DNA of 64,000 bases, taken from NCBI RefSeq assembly GCF_000346465.2, contig NC_034014.1, positions 25,572,305 to 25,636,304 on the forward strand, given 5' to 3'. The position numbers were made by a program, and so were the translations under genes. Position 1 is the stretch's first letter; the number at the start of each line of letters is the position of its first letter. Below, in pieces: positions 1 through 11,414 of this stretch. The notes under the pieces are model-generated. The model worked only from the letters and a program-made list of their open reading frames with translations. It ran no database searches and was not told where the DNA came from. Source of the stretch: Prunus persica (taxonomy: Eukaryota > Streptophyta > Magnoliopsida > Rosales > Rosaceae).

Positions 1-2040
1 TGAAATAATTTGGGCAGGAAGAAGAGGAAGCCATTTTTAAGAAGGTTTCGAAGAAAGCCTTAGGAAAACTAAAGTTTCAGAAAATGAAGGAAGTTAAGTT
101 GAAACGCGATTGCTCCAATCAAGTTTTGCAAAGGCAATATCTATAGACGAAAATATGGCAATATCTTCAGGATTCCAATATCTTCTTGAATCCCCATATT
201 ATCTTTTTCTTTCCCAGAGTCCAAAACTTCACGTGGCCTCTAATAATGCCTGTCGGCACTTTCGGCGTTTTCAAGTATTATTTTCATCAAAGCCGATCTT
301 GCTTTACGGATTTCACGGAGCTACTTTTTCAAAAGTATCCCGAGAATCTCGCAATTTTCCTATGGTTAATTTGAAATTCACCGGTTCTACCTATTCATTG
401 TATTTGTGTATAAATGTGTTACTAACGAAATTTTCTTTGCAGAAGACATCCAGTTTACTCCATACCTAGTGATGCGATATCTACTTACTTTTCTTATCAG
501 TGAGCACTCAATATGCCCGAGAAGCAAGACTATCTCTGATCATCCATTCAGGAAGCAAGACTATCCCTGATCACGTTTCCGCTACATCAGGAAACTGTGA
601 AGGCGATCTTATGTTCTAATCTTCGGAAGTCCTTCTAGACTAGGAGATATGAGAGCTTATTGTCTGCTCCCACCAGCTTCCTTCCTTGATTGCTTACCTT
701 ACCTTGCAATCAATATCACAATTTTTGTATCTTTTCTTTCTTTTTATAACTCTATGTTCATAAGGGATTTTATTTCTTTAGAATTAACATCTGAAGAAAG
801 AATCCATGAAGTGATCCTAACTCTGAGGGTTATTTGTTTTGACAGAGGCAAAAGAATTTTGCTTTTGCAGGATATAACTAGATCATCAAGCACTACATTT
901 ACTGGGCCGATACGAGCTTGAATGATACTTGAGAAAAGTTTCTCCCACCTAAGGATGTAAGCAATACTTGTGTTATTTTATGCTTATATACTTACTTGAT
1001 ATTTTACCTTGAAAGGTAACCAAATGGGGAGATAAGTCCGTTCTAAAAGAATGGCTTGTATGTATCCATGAATTATTAACGCAAATTTTACAGATTGCAA
1101 GTTGGATACATTATAATACACTGCACAGATTAAAGTCCCATAAGAACAAAATATGGGTATAGCAGTGATCAATATGATGCACGTCTGTTGCGTAGCAAAT
1201 GATGTGAATTGAAGTCCCGAAAGGACAATCCTTTGACATGTCAATATTGAGAATGTGCACGCCTAATGCATAGCAAATTGTATGGGTTAAAGTCCCAGAA
1301 ATTAATCGACATATATGTATTAATCTGTGGCATGCCTGCAGCATGACAGATATATGGGTTCTAAATGTTCCAACTCCCTAAATGGAGATTATCCACGCCC
1401 TACTATAAAATAACGCTCCATTGGAGGTTATAATCCACATTCTCACATAATAAAAGCCCCCTGCAGTGGCTTGGGTACCCAAAAGCAAAGAAATGTTTAT
1501 AATTGATGTATGCGCATGCAAATGAGAATGGTGGGATCATAAATTGATGAATGACAAATTTTGATTTTGGAGTAGCTACTCAAATCATCAATGGGCTGTG
1601 TTGATTGGAACCACGTTCAATTATTAAAAGTCGACAATATCATTGGCCAAAATGGAATGAGGCAATTCCATTATAGATGAGAATGAACGTGAAAGAACAA
1701 ACCCACAGTACGAACCCCAAAAGATGTTAATATTAAAAGTTATACTTGGGTGTTCGGAATAAAAGGGAATATACCTACTTTGTATGACACAATGTTTCTG
1801 GCAGAAACAAGGAATGTTGGGTTTTCTCCATATTTACAAATTCAATTGTGCCCCCTTATTGCACATTTACGGAGACCAACATGTTATCTTTAAAGGTTAT
1901 TAAATGCACGGAGCATATTGCCAGAAGCGATTTCCTAAAGATGTATAAATAGCTAAGTTAAAGCTATATACTGTGTCATAAAGTTTAATCCCTTTAATCA
2001 AAATCCTTGAAAGGATTGAAATTGCATGAAGCAAGTCCCT
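1..2040. other. Gene-free decayed DNA, no recognised gene
   Basis: No convincing exon is seen; open frames are short and lack family features. A near-perfect direct duplication lies at about 520-573: two copies of a roughly 23-base unit beginning GAAGCAAGACTATC, 31 bases apart. Around 1110-1350 a short phrase (TTAAAGTCCC / TTGAAGTCCC) recurs three times. Part of this stretch may belong to the copia remnant just downstream, but I cannot show it. Confidence 0.4.
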
Positions 2041-2159
2041 GAATGACATGTGCCTGAAGCACAAAATTTGTACTCAATATTAATGTACATAAATTACATC
2101 AGTGAGTATATTGATTATAATGTGTTTGCAACACATTAAAGCTTCTCAAGAGTTCAAGA

Positions 2160-2737
2160 AATATTTGTCTCGACTTAAGGATCGAGCATTATGCCAACGA
2201 GATTCTTGCTTATACTAAGAAAGTATTGAAACATTTTTATGAGGATTATCCGTTGGACACTTTAATGATTTTCCGGAAGTATATTCGACCGGACATCATA
2301 TTTTCCAGATAGGGCTCAACTCCATCACCATCATTTTGGAATGATGTGAGGTATATTTGATGCTATCTCCGCATAACACCTTGTACGGGCATATTCTTTC
2401 AAGTGAACTTACAAATAGCCCAAGTTTTGTTAGAAACGCGGACTCTGAAAATTTCTATGATTTACATAGAGATAGCTCACTGGAAATATATTTACTTACT
2501 CAACTACGAGAATTGTTAATGGCTACATCCTCCACTCACTCTGAAAGATTCTCACTCCAAAAGATAGTCATGAAGACATAAGGGGGAGATATTAATCAGG
2601 GGGAGCATCCAGAAGTATGCTATACAGATTGTTGTACTCTTCTTTCTTCCTTCCATCAGTTTTCTACCTCACTAGGTTTTCTCCAAGCAAAGTCTGATGA
2701 AGCAACTGACATATTATTTGTGGTCTCCAAGGGGGAG
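2160..2737 (+). mobile_element. Ty1/copia retrotransposon remnant: degenerate reverse transcriptase/RNase H
   Basis: Frame-broken translation of about 2205-2365 gives AYTKKVLKHFYED followed by YIRPDIIFS and a W-ND-RYI run. These resemble the copia RVT_2 blocks usually written Y-EKVLKRF and TRPDIAFS. About 50 residues that normally separate the blocks are missing. At about 2505-2580 the peptide MATSSTHSERFSLQ matches the copia RNase H block ATSSNHAEI-AL. In-frame stops and the internal deletion show it is dead. Two purine tracts with GGGGGAG follow, the second (2729-2737) abutting the LTR like a polypurine tract. No gag, protease or integrase was seen. Confidence 0.7.
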
Positions 2738-3249
2738 TGTTGTAAAGTTTTTGTGTGGAGCCCACTAACTATTCATTTGGAGACTTTGGGTAGAGTTTGT
2801 CGGCAACTTTTTCTTACTGCACACTCACGAGAGTTGTACCAATCTGCCTATAAATAGGCAACCTGCAAAGTGAAAGAAGAGAGAAGAAAGAAGAGAAAGG
2901 GAGAAACGGAAGGAAACAAAGAAGAGGAAAAAGAGAAGAGAGAAAAGAGAGAAGAGGAAACAAAGAAGAGGAAAAAGAGAAAAGAGGAAAGAGAGAAAAG
3001 GAAATAGACAAGAGGAAGAGAAGGAAGAAAGAGGAAAGAGAGAGCAGAGAGAAATTCTCCTAGAGAGAAAATTCAGTGAGCCACACATGTTGTAAACACT
3101 AAAGTTGTAGTCATATTATTTTATATAGTGAAAAGTTACTGCTGCTGCTCTCCGAGGACGTAGGCATAGCCGAACCTCGTTAAATGTTGTGTCTCATCTA
3201 CTTTACGTACAGCTAAATATTCGTACATATTTCAGGTCATTTTATAACA
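2738..3249 (+). mobile_element. 3' LTR of the Ty1/copia remnant
   Basis: The segment begins TGTTGTAAA directly after a polypurine tract and ends TTTATAACA, giving an imperfect 9-base terminal inverted repeat with the TG...CA ends expected of an LTR. It is about 512 bp long. CTATAAATAG at about 2848 could be the TATA box. A strand-biased GA-rich stretch of about 180 bp (2870-3055) follows and is low-complexity leader rather than coding. No matching 5' LTR is in the window, so the element is truncated or its other end lies outside. Confidence 0.75.
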
Positions 3250-3530
3250 CCATTTAATTTATCACACAATCAAATGGAGCTCAAACTTGCTTGCTTATTT
3301 ATACTTCATTCTAGTTGGTTGACATAAGGGCCTTCGAACTTGAACTTGAATTGCCTAGTGGGCTCGTTGGGCTTATTGGATCGAGCTCTCGATTCAGCGC
3401 CGAAAACAAAATCCATAACGACCCAAAACCAAAATCTGGGTTCACCAGGAAAGTCATAATCCGAAGGAAGACGAAGAGATCACAACACCTCCTTATCTCT
3501 CCAGTTACAGCGCCTGATTGAAACTTGAAG

Positions 3531-5800
3531 ATGACACAGGGACTTCTCCAATGGAGTCCTTGCCACCAATCTCTCTCCCTTTCCTTCACTATCCCCACAA
3601 CCAAACACACCCAACTCCCACTCTCAATCTCTGCCACACTAGAACCCGCCACCAGTACCCAACAACACCTCACTGCCAGAGAGAGAAGGCAGCTCAGGAA
3701 CGAGAGGAGAGAGAGCAAAGCTGGTACCAATTGGAAAGAACAGGTGGAGGAAAAGCTTCTGGAGAAGCCCACGAAGAAGTTCGCTAATTGGAAGGAAGAG
3801 CTCAACATTAATAACCTCGCTCGTGAGGGCCCTCAATGGTGGATCGTTAAGGTCTCTCGACTCAAGGGCCAGGAGACTGCTCAGCTCATCGCTCGCTTGC
3901 TTGCTAGGAACTACCCTCACATTGATTTTAAGGTATTAAACTAATTCAGTGTGGTTTCCGGGTTTGTTGCCAAATTGACTTATTAATGTCTGTTTCATTC
4001 CATTGATTTTAAGGTATTTAATACTTTAGTTCAATGTTTTGGTTTCTGGGTATGATGCCAAATTGACATAATCTGGATATTCATTTCAGTTTGTTCCAAA
4101 AATCGGCCTAGGCGGCTAGGCGGCCTGGGCGGTATGTTGCAAAATTGACATAATCTGGATAATCATTTCTGTTTTTTCCCCACGTTTTATATCAATTATG
4201 GTACTTTGTAAGTTATATATCTTTTTATTTTGCATGATTTTGGTATAAATTTATAATTTATAATACAAGATAATTTTTTTTAAAGCAATGCCTAGGCGCC
4301 CGCCTAGGCCCCGATTACTCCTCTAGGCGCTAGGCCCCTGCCTGCTGCCCGCCTACCGCCTAGCGATTTTTCGAATATTCTGAACATATTGAATTGATGC
4401 CCTGCTATCTGAGACTCTGAGTATAGATTATACAATTCATTGTTTAGACCAAAACTAAACAAGGTAAAAATCATAATTGTTTGTTTTTCAGGTGTATGCT
4501 CCAGCTATTCATGAGAGGAAAAAATTGAAAAATGGTACTTACTCAGTTAAACCAAAACCCCTGTTCCCAGGGTGTGTGTTTATAAGGTGTGTTTTGGACA
4601 AAGAGATACATGACTTCATAAGAGAGTGCGATGGAGTTGGAGGCTTTGTTGGTGCTTTGGTTGGAAATACGTGAGTATTTATTCTTAAATGGTAGGTTTG
4701 CTGTGTATTGCCTATTGTTATTGTTATCATAGTAGGAAATTCTTATGTGAAATTGAGAAAAAAAGAAAAAAAAGAAAAGGGAAACAGCAATAGGTTTAAT
4801 TTTAGTATATATACCAGATTAATGTAATGTGACAAAACCCTATACAGTCTAGCACTGATTGAAATCGTCTGGTTTCATTATATGGTGGTGTCGTAGTATG
4901 ACAAATGTATGAAGCTTTAGAGTCATGTTATCACTGCACACTTACCTAATATGACGAGATAGCCCAACAAATGGTTAAAAAAGAAAAGCCTTTTGTAAGG
5001 GATTTTTTGTGACAATATGAAGCTACATTTGCACTTATGTTTTAGCTAAAATAGACAAGGTAGATTTTGGGTTAAGTTTACTGGTTTACTGGCATTTTTG
5101 GGCTTCCCTTAGAGCCATTATTTTCTCCGTTGATTTCTAATCTCAAGGCCATCTTAAGTAGATGTCCTTCTAGACTACTGGCTACGCTGTGTACTTTCCA
5201 GTGAGTGTCTAAATGTTATATTCATATGCACAGGAAAAGACAGATCACCAGACCCAGGCCAGTTTCTGAGTTTGACATGGAAGCTATCTTCAGACAGGCA
5301 AAGGAAGAACAACAAAAAGCTGAACAAGCTTTTGAACAAGATCAGCAAGAAGCAGCCCTCAACTCTGGGCTCAATTCTGATGATGCTGTAAAATCTACTG
5401 GAGATTCTAAACCAAAAAGGCGATCTAGAAAAACACTTGATCCTCTCATAAATGGTTCATCTAAAGGAAAAAACGAGAAGCTCGTCCCAGGTTCTAGTGT
5501 ACGAGTTGTATCTGGGACTTTTGCAGAATATGTAGGCAGCCTCAAGAAGCTGAATCGCAGAACAAAAAAGGTATACTGTTTCTGGTATTAATTATTTGGC
5601 TTGAATAAGTGAAAATTTGAGGAAATAAGCATGCTTTATATTTTTTGGATATGCACGGCAGAATTACTAGTGTCTTCTGGAAACTTGACAGAGAAGTTAA
5701 AACAATTGTCATCTTGCAGGCAACGGTGGGATTTACGTTATTTGGGAAAGAAAGCTTAGTAGATTTAGATGTCAGTGAAATTGTTTCAGAGACCATGTAA
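3531..5800 (+). CDS. PTAC13: Plastid NusG/KOW transcription factor (PTAC13-like)
   Basis: Four exons join in frame: 3531-3932, 4492-4670, 5234-5570 and 5720-5800, giving 332 residues. The ATG at 3531 starts a Ser/Thr-rich, acid-poor N-terminus of about 45 residues, as expected of a chloroplast transit peptide. A NusG N-terminal domain runs from about residue 100 (PQWWIVKV) to 220 and includes FPGCVF. A charged linker follows, then a C-terminal KOW domain (about 277-331, beginning LVPGSSVRVVSG). NusG proteins bind RNA polymerase and modulate elongation; the Arabidopsis relative PTAC13 co-purifies with plastid transcriptionally active chromosome. Intron 1 carries a duplicated donor region and a palindromic element, listed separately. 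A different plastid NusG-like paralogue cannot be fully excluded. Confidence 0.9.
3921..4179 (+). repeat. Tandem duplication covering the exon 1 splice donor of the NusG-like gene
   Basis: The exon end and donor ATTGATTTTAAG|GTATT at 3921 recur exactly at 4002 inside intron 1, 81 bases later. Downstream phrases also recur: GCCAAATTGAC near 3970, 4058 and, as GCAAAATTGAC, 4139. The third partial copy follows a GC-rich insert. The duplicated donor is not coding, because read-through from exon 1 meets TAA within four codons. Confidence 0.7.
4095..4376. mobile_element. GC-rich inverted-repeat (MITE-like) element in intron 1
   Basis: The left end reads CCAAAAATCGGCCTAGGCGG and the right end reads CCGCCTAGCGATTTTTCG, which are inverted copies. 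CCTAGG/GGCG motifs repeat near both ends, and the interior (about 4170-4285) is AT-rich. No clear target-site duplication was found, so the superfamily is open. Part of the left side lies between two copies of the flanking intron sequence. Confidence 0.5.
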
Positions 5801-8800
5801 ATATGTTCATCCCTCATAATCATTATTAAATGGTAAGTTTTTCCATATATTTTCCCGTCATCTCTAGATTTATCTTACTTTCGTCTATATGAAAAATGCA
5901 GTGCCTTCAAAGTAATAACAGAATTTTGTCTTGTTTGTCATCAAATGAACCTTTAATGCATCTTGCTTGTAATCTGAAGTTTCCATGCCAACATCTCTGA
6001 TTTGGTTAGGTTCTCATTATAAGTTGCTGATGGTGCCAAGCACCAGTACATGGGAAAAGAGGTGATTACTTTTGACATCCATTACTTGTATTAAGTCGTA
6101 AATCCAAGTTAATTGGGATTGGCTACCTGATTTGAGGCTATAGAAATTGCATTCCTACTGATAATGTATGTCCTTCCTAGTGAGGTCACATTCTGACCTC
6201 CGCCCAGATGCTTTTCCCCTTTACTGCCAACTTCCTTTATTTAAAATCATGGTGCAATGTGAGTGTTTCATGACGTATCAGATTAGTGTGCTTTTGGCTG
6301 TGTTTTGTTACTTGCTGCTTAGGCGTCTTCTTCTATCTGTTCAAATTTGTCCATACTAGCGAAAGCTCAATCATGGCCAATGAAAAATATGCATTCAGGA
6401 TGAAAATACATCTGCTTGTACACACAGATGAATTGGAAAAATATTAGAAAGGGTTGTTCACCATTTCTACAGAAGGAATAAAAGGAGTATGATATAAGTT
6501 GTGACATGAACAGACGGTAATTGGTAGTGATGGTAGCTGGACCAGTTTTAGCATTAGAGGGGTGCCAATCCCAGAGGCAGCCTTTTCTATGCTACTAACC
6601 GTGGCTTTGCCGGGAAGGCTAGCTGGACAGTTTTATTAGGGCTCCATGTAAGGGATGAGGGACCAAAGGGTGTCAATTATTAGGGTTTAGCATGATGAAA
6701 GAGTGAGGGAAGTCTTTTTAGCACAAAAATCTTCCTCCAGTTCATGAAAACAAACCTGTCTAGATTTACAGACTAAAAAATTCTTCCTCTAAGATGGTAA
6801 ATTATACTCTTAAGTCCAAAGTCACTCCACCAACTTTACTTTCTTGCTTCACTATTGTTTATTATCATCTTGGGGTCCTTCTCCATCATTATCTTAATGG
6901 GCTGCTTCTTTATTTAATGGGGATAAAATGGCCTGCCTCAGATGGTGGTCCTTGCTCATTCGATTTGTGAAAACTTAAATCACATAGCAATTGAATCTGC
7001 CAGCACATACAATAAAAGTGATATCTATTGGACAGAAAAGTCATGTTGGCTTTTGCACTCGAGCGTTGTATGATTATACACGTCCTATATGCATGTATTT
7101 ACTATGACTATAAACATTATTAAATAATTTTCTCAACTTCTTAATCCAATTCTTAATTTGAGTAATGTTTACTCAAATGTTCAATGGCTTTACTTTTTCC
7201 GAATCAATGAGACATGAATTCGGCTGGACCTCGGACCTTTTCCCAATATTAGAAAGAGAAGTATCACTAGATTTAAGAGCTAGTTCTTAGTTGGTATTAT
7301 TAGTCGGAGTCGTCTCAACCCAAGTCCCATATGTTGTGCAAATAGCATTATTCATAACTGACTTAATTGGACCAAGCAAACGGATCATGGATTCATGGTG
7401 GCTGCTGAGTCTTTTTGTTTTATCTGGGGTTTGAGGCTGGACAATGGAAAGGGGACCGAAGAAGTTGAAATTTAATGAACTGTCCTTTTCTTCTGTTTCA
7501 TTCACATCGCCCCGTTGTCTCGCTTTAATGCTTGTATTGCTACTTGCTACATGTGGTTCTAAATACGACACGTATACGTATTCAATACAGATAGGAAGAG
7601 ATTCCACTCTTCATTTATCCTAGTAATATGAGAAAGGTGAATTCTTGATTCTGAATCACGCAAGGCATTGTTTGCCTGCTTGTACCTTAAACTCATGAGA
7701 ATATAAATAAATAAATAAAAGAAATGACATTGAAATTCACCACCACAAATAACCCCGCTGTCCAAAATAATATACTGACCCAAGTACCAATGTCACGAAC
7801 CATGGCGTTCAATATTCAATGCAAGAACAGGTCGGTTGGTTCTCTAGTCTACAAGTTAAACTTGAAAATGCTGATTGCATTAACTAGCTCCACCCTTGGA
7901 ATCTATATACAACAGTGATTTTCATTTTTCTTATCTAATCATTTAAAAACGAGAGATTCGAATTTGAGATATCTTTCAGTATTGAAAGATACGCGTATGT
8001 GACTTGCGCACTCTTTCATTGTTTGTATGGATAATGAGACGCAATGGACAAATTGATGAAGGTTCATTTGTTGTCCAAATTGAAGAAGATTCATTAACCA
8101 AACAGTTTGTTTTACAGTGAGGCAGTGAGCTAAAAGATAATGCTGCATTACTATTTTATTTACAGTGAAGGAAAGCCATACTTTTGTTTTGTCCAAGAAG
8201 AAAGAAGAGTAAGACGACACAAAGCACGCGCACATTAGTTTATACTGAAAAGAGTTTACTAAAGTGGTCACGATGCACATTACACAACACAACACCACAG
8301 CACACCCTCTCCTCTCTTCTCTTCTGTTTGGTGTTTTTATTACACAATTGCTGCAGTTAGATATGGTCCCCTGTTCTTCACCCACCTCCCACAACCAAAG
8401 CCTTTTCCATGACAAAAAACAAAAGCAAAAACTTGAAAAAGACAACTAGTGCGAAAATATTAAAAACCCTAATACTCCCGCTTTGTAATCTGTCCATACA
8501 GCTGTCACTTTAAAGCTCACTTCTTTCTTTTATAAAGTAAATTGGCAACTCCAACCCTAAAATTTAGAGATATTCTGCAACCCCCACCTGTGTTTTGTTT
8601 ATTTGCATTTGTTGATTCCCTTATTGGTATTGATATTGAAGGTCTTTCACCTACAATGCCACACCTACCTTGTTCTTTTTTAAGCATTGGAAGTAAGGGT
8701 GGGTGATGATTAATGGATTAGGGTCTATGCATAACCGAATGCATTCTCTCGTCAAATTTATGTTATCAAACAAATACTCATATTACTAGACATTTTGTGC

Positions 8801-9354
8801 TTTATTTTCGGTTAAAACTAAATTAAATTATTAGTTTAAACTCACAATTTGACAATATAACATCTTATTTTATCATATAATCTTGACTCTTGAAATGAGC
8901 AATTATATATTCCATCATATTGAATGTTTAAGATTCTTTTAGGGATATGACAAAAAATTATTCAAGGAAAACAAGGGGGCAAAAGAGAAAAAATCATTTT
9001 ATAAGTTCATCATTACAAATAAAAGTTATGGCAAATTGTGAATACACAAAGCAAAGTGGGCACCTGGAAATTTAAGAAAAGCATAAGTGTACAAATGCAA
9101 AAGTTCTTTATTATATTCCCCCAGTCAGCAACCACTCAGAGAAAGTGTCTGAGAGAGCTTGCAGAAACGAGTAAACGTATTTAATTTTCACAACCTCCAA
9201 GCCAACCCCCTCCTTATTCTTTACTCTCTTCCTCTGCTTTCCACTTTCAAACCCTAGAAACAATTCACCTTTAGATGCAAATGGGTCTCTTCCCCAAACA
9301 CTAGAAACCCACTAGTTAATCCATTCCCAGATTCAGCTCAATCCCATTTCAGCC
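5801..9354. other. Intergenic: 3' flank of NusG-like gene and promoter/leader of lectin gene
   Basis: About 3.5 kb without a recognisable gene. The first few hundred bases are probably the NusG-like 3' UTR. The frame-wide open stretches near 7290-8450 have no family features. About 9120-9354 is a C-rich, pyrimidine-biased leader directly upstream of the lectin ATG. Confidence 0.5.
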
Positions 9355-10410
9355 ATGGCCTCATTATCCTTTTCCAGACACTTAGCTGCCTTTGTTTTGC
9401 TCATTTTCTTCCTGCAACCCTCAGCTGCAGACTCAAACTCCTCGTTTTCATTCACTGAATTTGGTAAAGGTCCAAAATTTGAGTCCAATATTGCTCTTTA
9501 TGGTGATGCAGAGGTTGTTAATGGTGGGTATGCAGTTCAACTCACTAGTTCAGTGAGATCAAGTGCTGGGAGAACCATGTACAAGAAACCCATCAAGCTC
9601 ACTGAAGGTAAACCTCAGAAATCAGTATCTTTCTCCACAAACTTCTCATTTTCTGTGTCCACTGGCAATGGGGATGGTTTGGCCTTTGTTATGGTTCCAA
9701 GTGGTTTCAATCTTAGCATGTTTGCTAATAGCTCTTTTGGGCTTTCTCTAGGACATGGGAAAGGTAAATTTAAAGTTGTTGCAGTTAAGTTTAATGCATT
9801 AAGGGATGCCAAGGTTCATGTTGGAATTGATGTGGGTAGTTCTGTATCAGCTAAAGTAAGCACTTCTTCAAGTAAGAATTTGAATCTAACTAGTGGGAAT
9901 AAAACGCATGCTTGGATCGATTATGAAGCTGGTTCGAATAGATTAGAAGTTAGGCTGAGTCAATTTGCTCATCCAAGGCCAGCTGATCCTCTGCTATGGT
10001 ACCCAATTGACTTGTCAGAACTGTGGGAGCATGAGAAAGTGTTTGTGGGCTTAAGTGCAATGAACAGGAATTCGTCTCAGACATGTTTGATAACTTCTTG
10101 GAGCTTTGAGCAAAGGCATGTGCCGCACTGGATGCATTCACAGCCACTAGATCCCGAGGTCTTTGCTAAGAATTCGAAACCGGTGAGAGTTGAAACCAAA
10201 AAGGATTGTGTAAAAAGGGTTTTTGGTGCAATGGTTTTTGGTGTTGCTTGTGGAGCATTGGCATCACTCCTTGCGTTGTATTTGTGGACCGTCTTCGGTA
10301 ATCGGCGTCCGGTGGTGCCAGAGGGCTATGCTGAGCAGCCTAAAGAATTTGAGTATGATAAAGTGAAAGTAGGTGTAGATGATAAAGCCATCGAAGATGG
10401 AAAGCAGTAG
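9355..10410 (+). CDS. L-type (legume-like) lectin with C-terminal membrane anchor, no kinase
   Basis: An intronless frame of 351 residues. Residues 1-25 form a signal peptide ending PSAA. A legume-lectin beta-sandwich covers about 27-255, with F-FTEFGKG at the start, DGLAFVM as the conserved early strand, and HAWIDYEAGSNRLEV plus VFVGLSAM near the end. Several N-X-S/T sites fit secretion. A transmembrane helix lies at about 289-315, followed by a 36-residue cytosolic tail rich in charged residues. LecRK receptors share this front half but continue into a kinase of about 300 residues, absent here: a stop follows the tail and no kinase exon lies downstream. It is probably a plasma-membrane carbohydrate-recognition protein; its ligand is unknown. 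Confidence 0.88.
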   Translation: MASLSFSRHLAAFVLLIFFLQPSAADSNSSFSFTEFGKGPKFESNIALYGDAEVVNGGYAVQLTSSVRSSAGRTMYKKPIKLTEGKPQKSVSFSTNFSFSVSTGNGDGLAFVMVPSGFNLSMFANSSFGLSLGHGKGKFKVVAVKFNALRDAKVHVGIDVGSSVSAKVSTSSSKNLNLTSGNKTHAWIDYEAGSNRLEVRLSQFAHPRPADPLLWYPIDLSELWEHEKVFVGLSAMNRNSSQTCLITSWSFEQRHVPHWMHSQPLDPEVFAKNSKPVRVETKKDCVKRVFGAMVFGVACGALASLLALYLWTVFGNRRPVVPEGYAEQPKEFEYDKVKVGVDDKAIEDGKQ

Positions 10411-11414
10411 ATGTTTGAGTGTCGAAGGCTGTTGCTTGTTGTATTGTAAATCAATCTTGTTTTTCTTTAATGTATTTTCAGGTTGTGTCTTTACTTGTAG
10501 TTGTAGTAACCTGGCACTCAATTGTCAAAATGTAGTAACCTGGGATTCCACTTTGAACTGGGAAATTGAAACATAGCATGGTTTTCCCCACTCTTATTTA
10601 AAATTATTCAACATTAATGCTGGTAGCTGCTTAAATTCCTTGCAAGCTCGTCAGAAATCCAGTTTTCTACCTTCTCTTATGTCGAAGATAGCAAAGCCCT
10701 TTCAATTTCTAGCATGACTTTGCAGTCATTTTTGGTAAAGCATGAGGGCCTCTAATTGCAAGTAAATTAGTCTCAACTTCCAGCCCATTCAAACTCAGGC
10801 TAGCACTTGAGAGCCAAAGATTTAAAGATGTAATTTGCTTAGAATGGCATACATAATCTCCGCTTTATAGGCTTAGAACCATAACTTCATTCTCATCACT
10901 GCCAACCCATTGAAACTTGGGCTGAGAGATGTTGCCTTTCTGAAAAATACTTGTGATGGCATATACCTTTGTCAAAGATGCAAAAACTCGACAATTGATG
11001 CTTCAATCCTTACATATTTTACATGTCATTACAAAAACTTGCAAAATTTTGGATTCAACGTAAAAACATGATAGCAATTCACAGAAAGATGAATCTACCA
11101 GATAATGAAGATTACCCGTTGAAACTTGGGCTGAGAGCCAAAGATAAAAGCGCTTAATCTGTTTAGAAATGGCAGTGAAGACGATACACATGCCATTTGT
11201 TCAGAAATGGCAACGCATGCTAGTGCTAAAAAGGATTCATATCACCATATAGAATATCTCAGTTTACCCAAAGTACATAACAACAGAGAAACGAAATTGG
11301 GATAACAAGTTTGTTTTAAACAATATTAAGACCTACAGCTACCACGAACAACTGATCACTTTGCCATACTCCGGCAACCGGAAGTTGCTGCAATTCACAT
11401 TAGTCAACATCACA
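10411..11414. other. Convergent 3' region between lectin and beta-tubulin, with a degenerate duplication
   Basis: No gene is seen. A phrase with GAGAGCCAAAGAT ... GCTTAGAA-TGGCA occurs near 10809-10850 and again near 11133-11175, and TTGAAACTTGGGCTGAGAG occurs near 10911 and 11118. This indicates a local diverged duplication of about 300 bp period. The final part, before 11415, should contain the tubulin 3' UTR. Confidence 0.4.

Noticed and set aside
2814..3088. Long minus-strand Ser/Leu/Phe-rich frames
   Set aside because: They are the complement of a GA-rich low-complexity LTR leader with no coding character.
3311..3808. 165-residue minus-strand frame
   Set aside because: It overlaps the NusG-like first exon on the other strand and has no family features.
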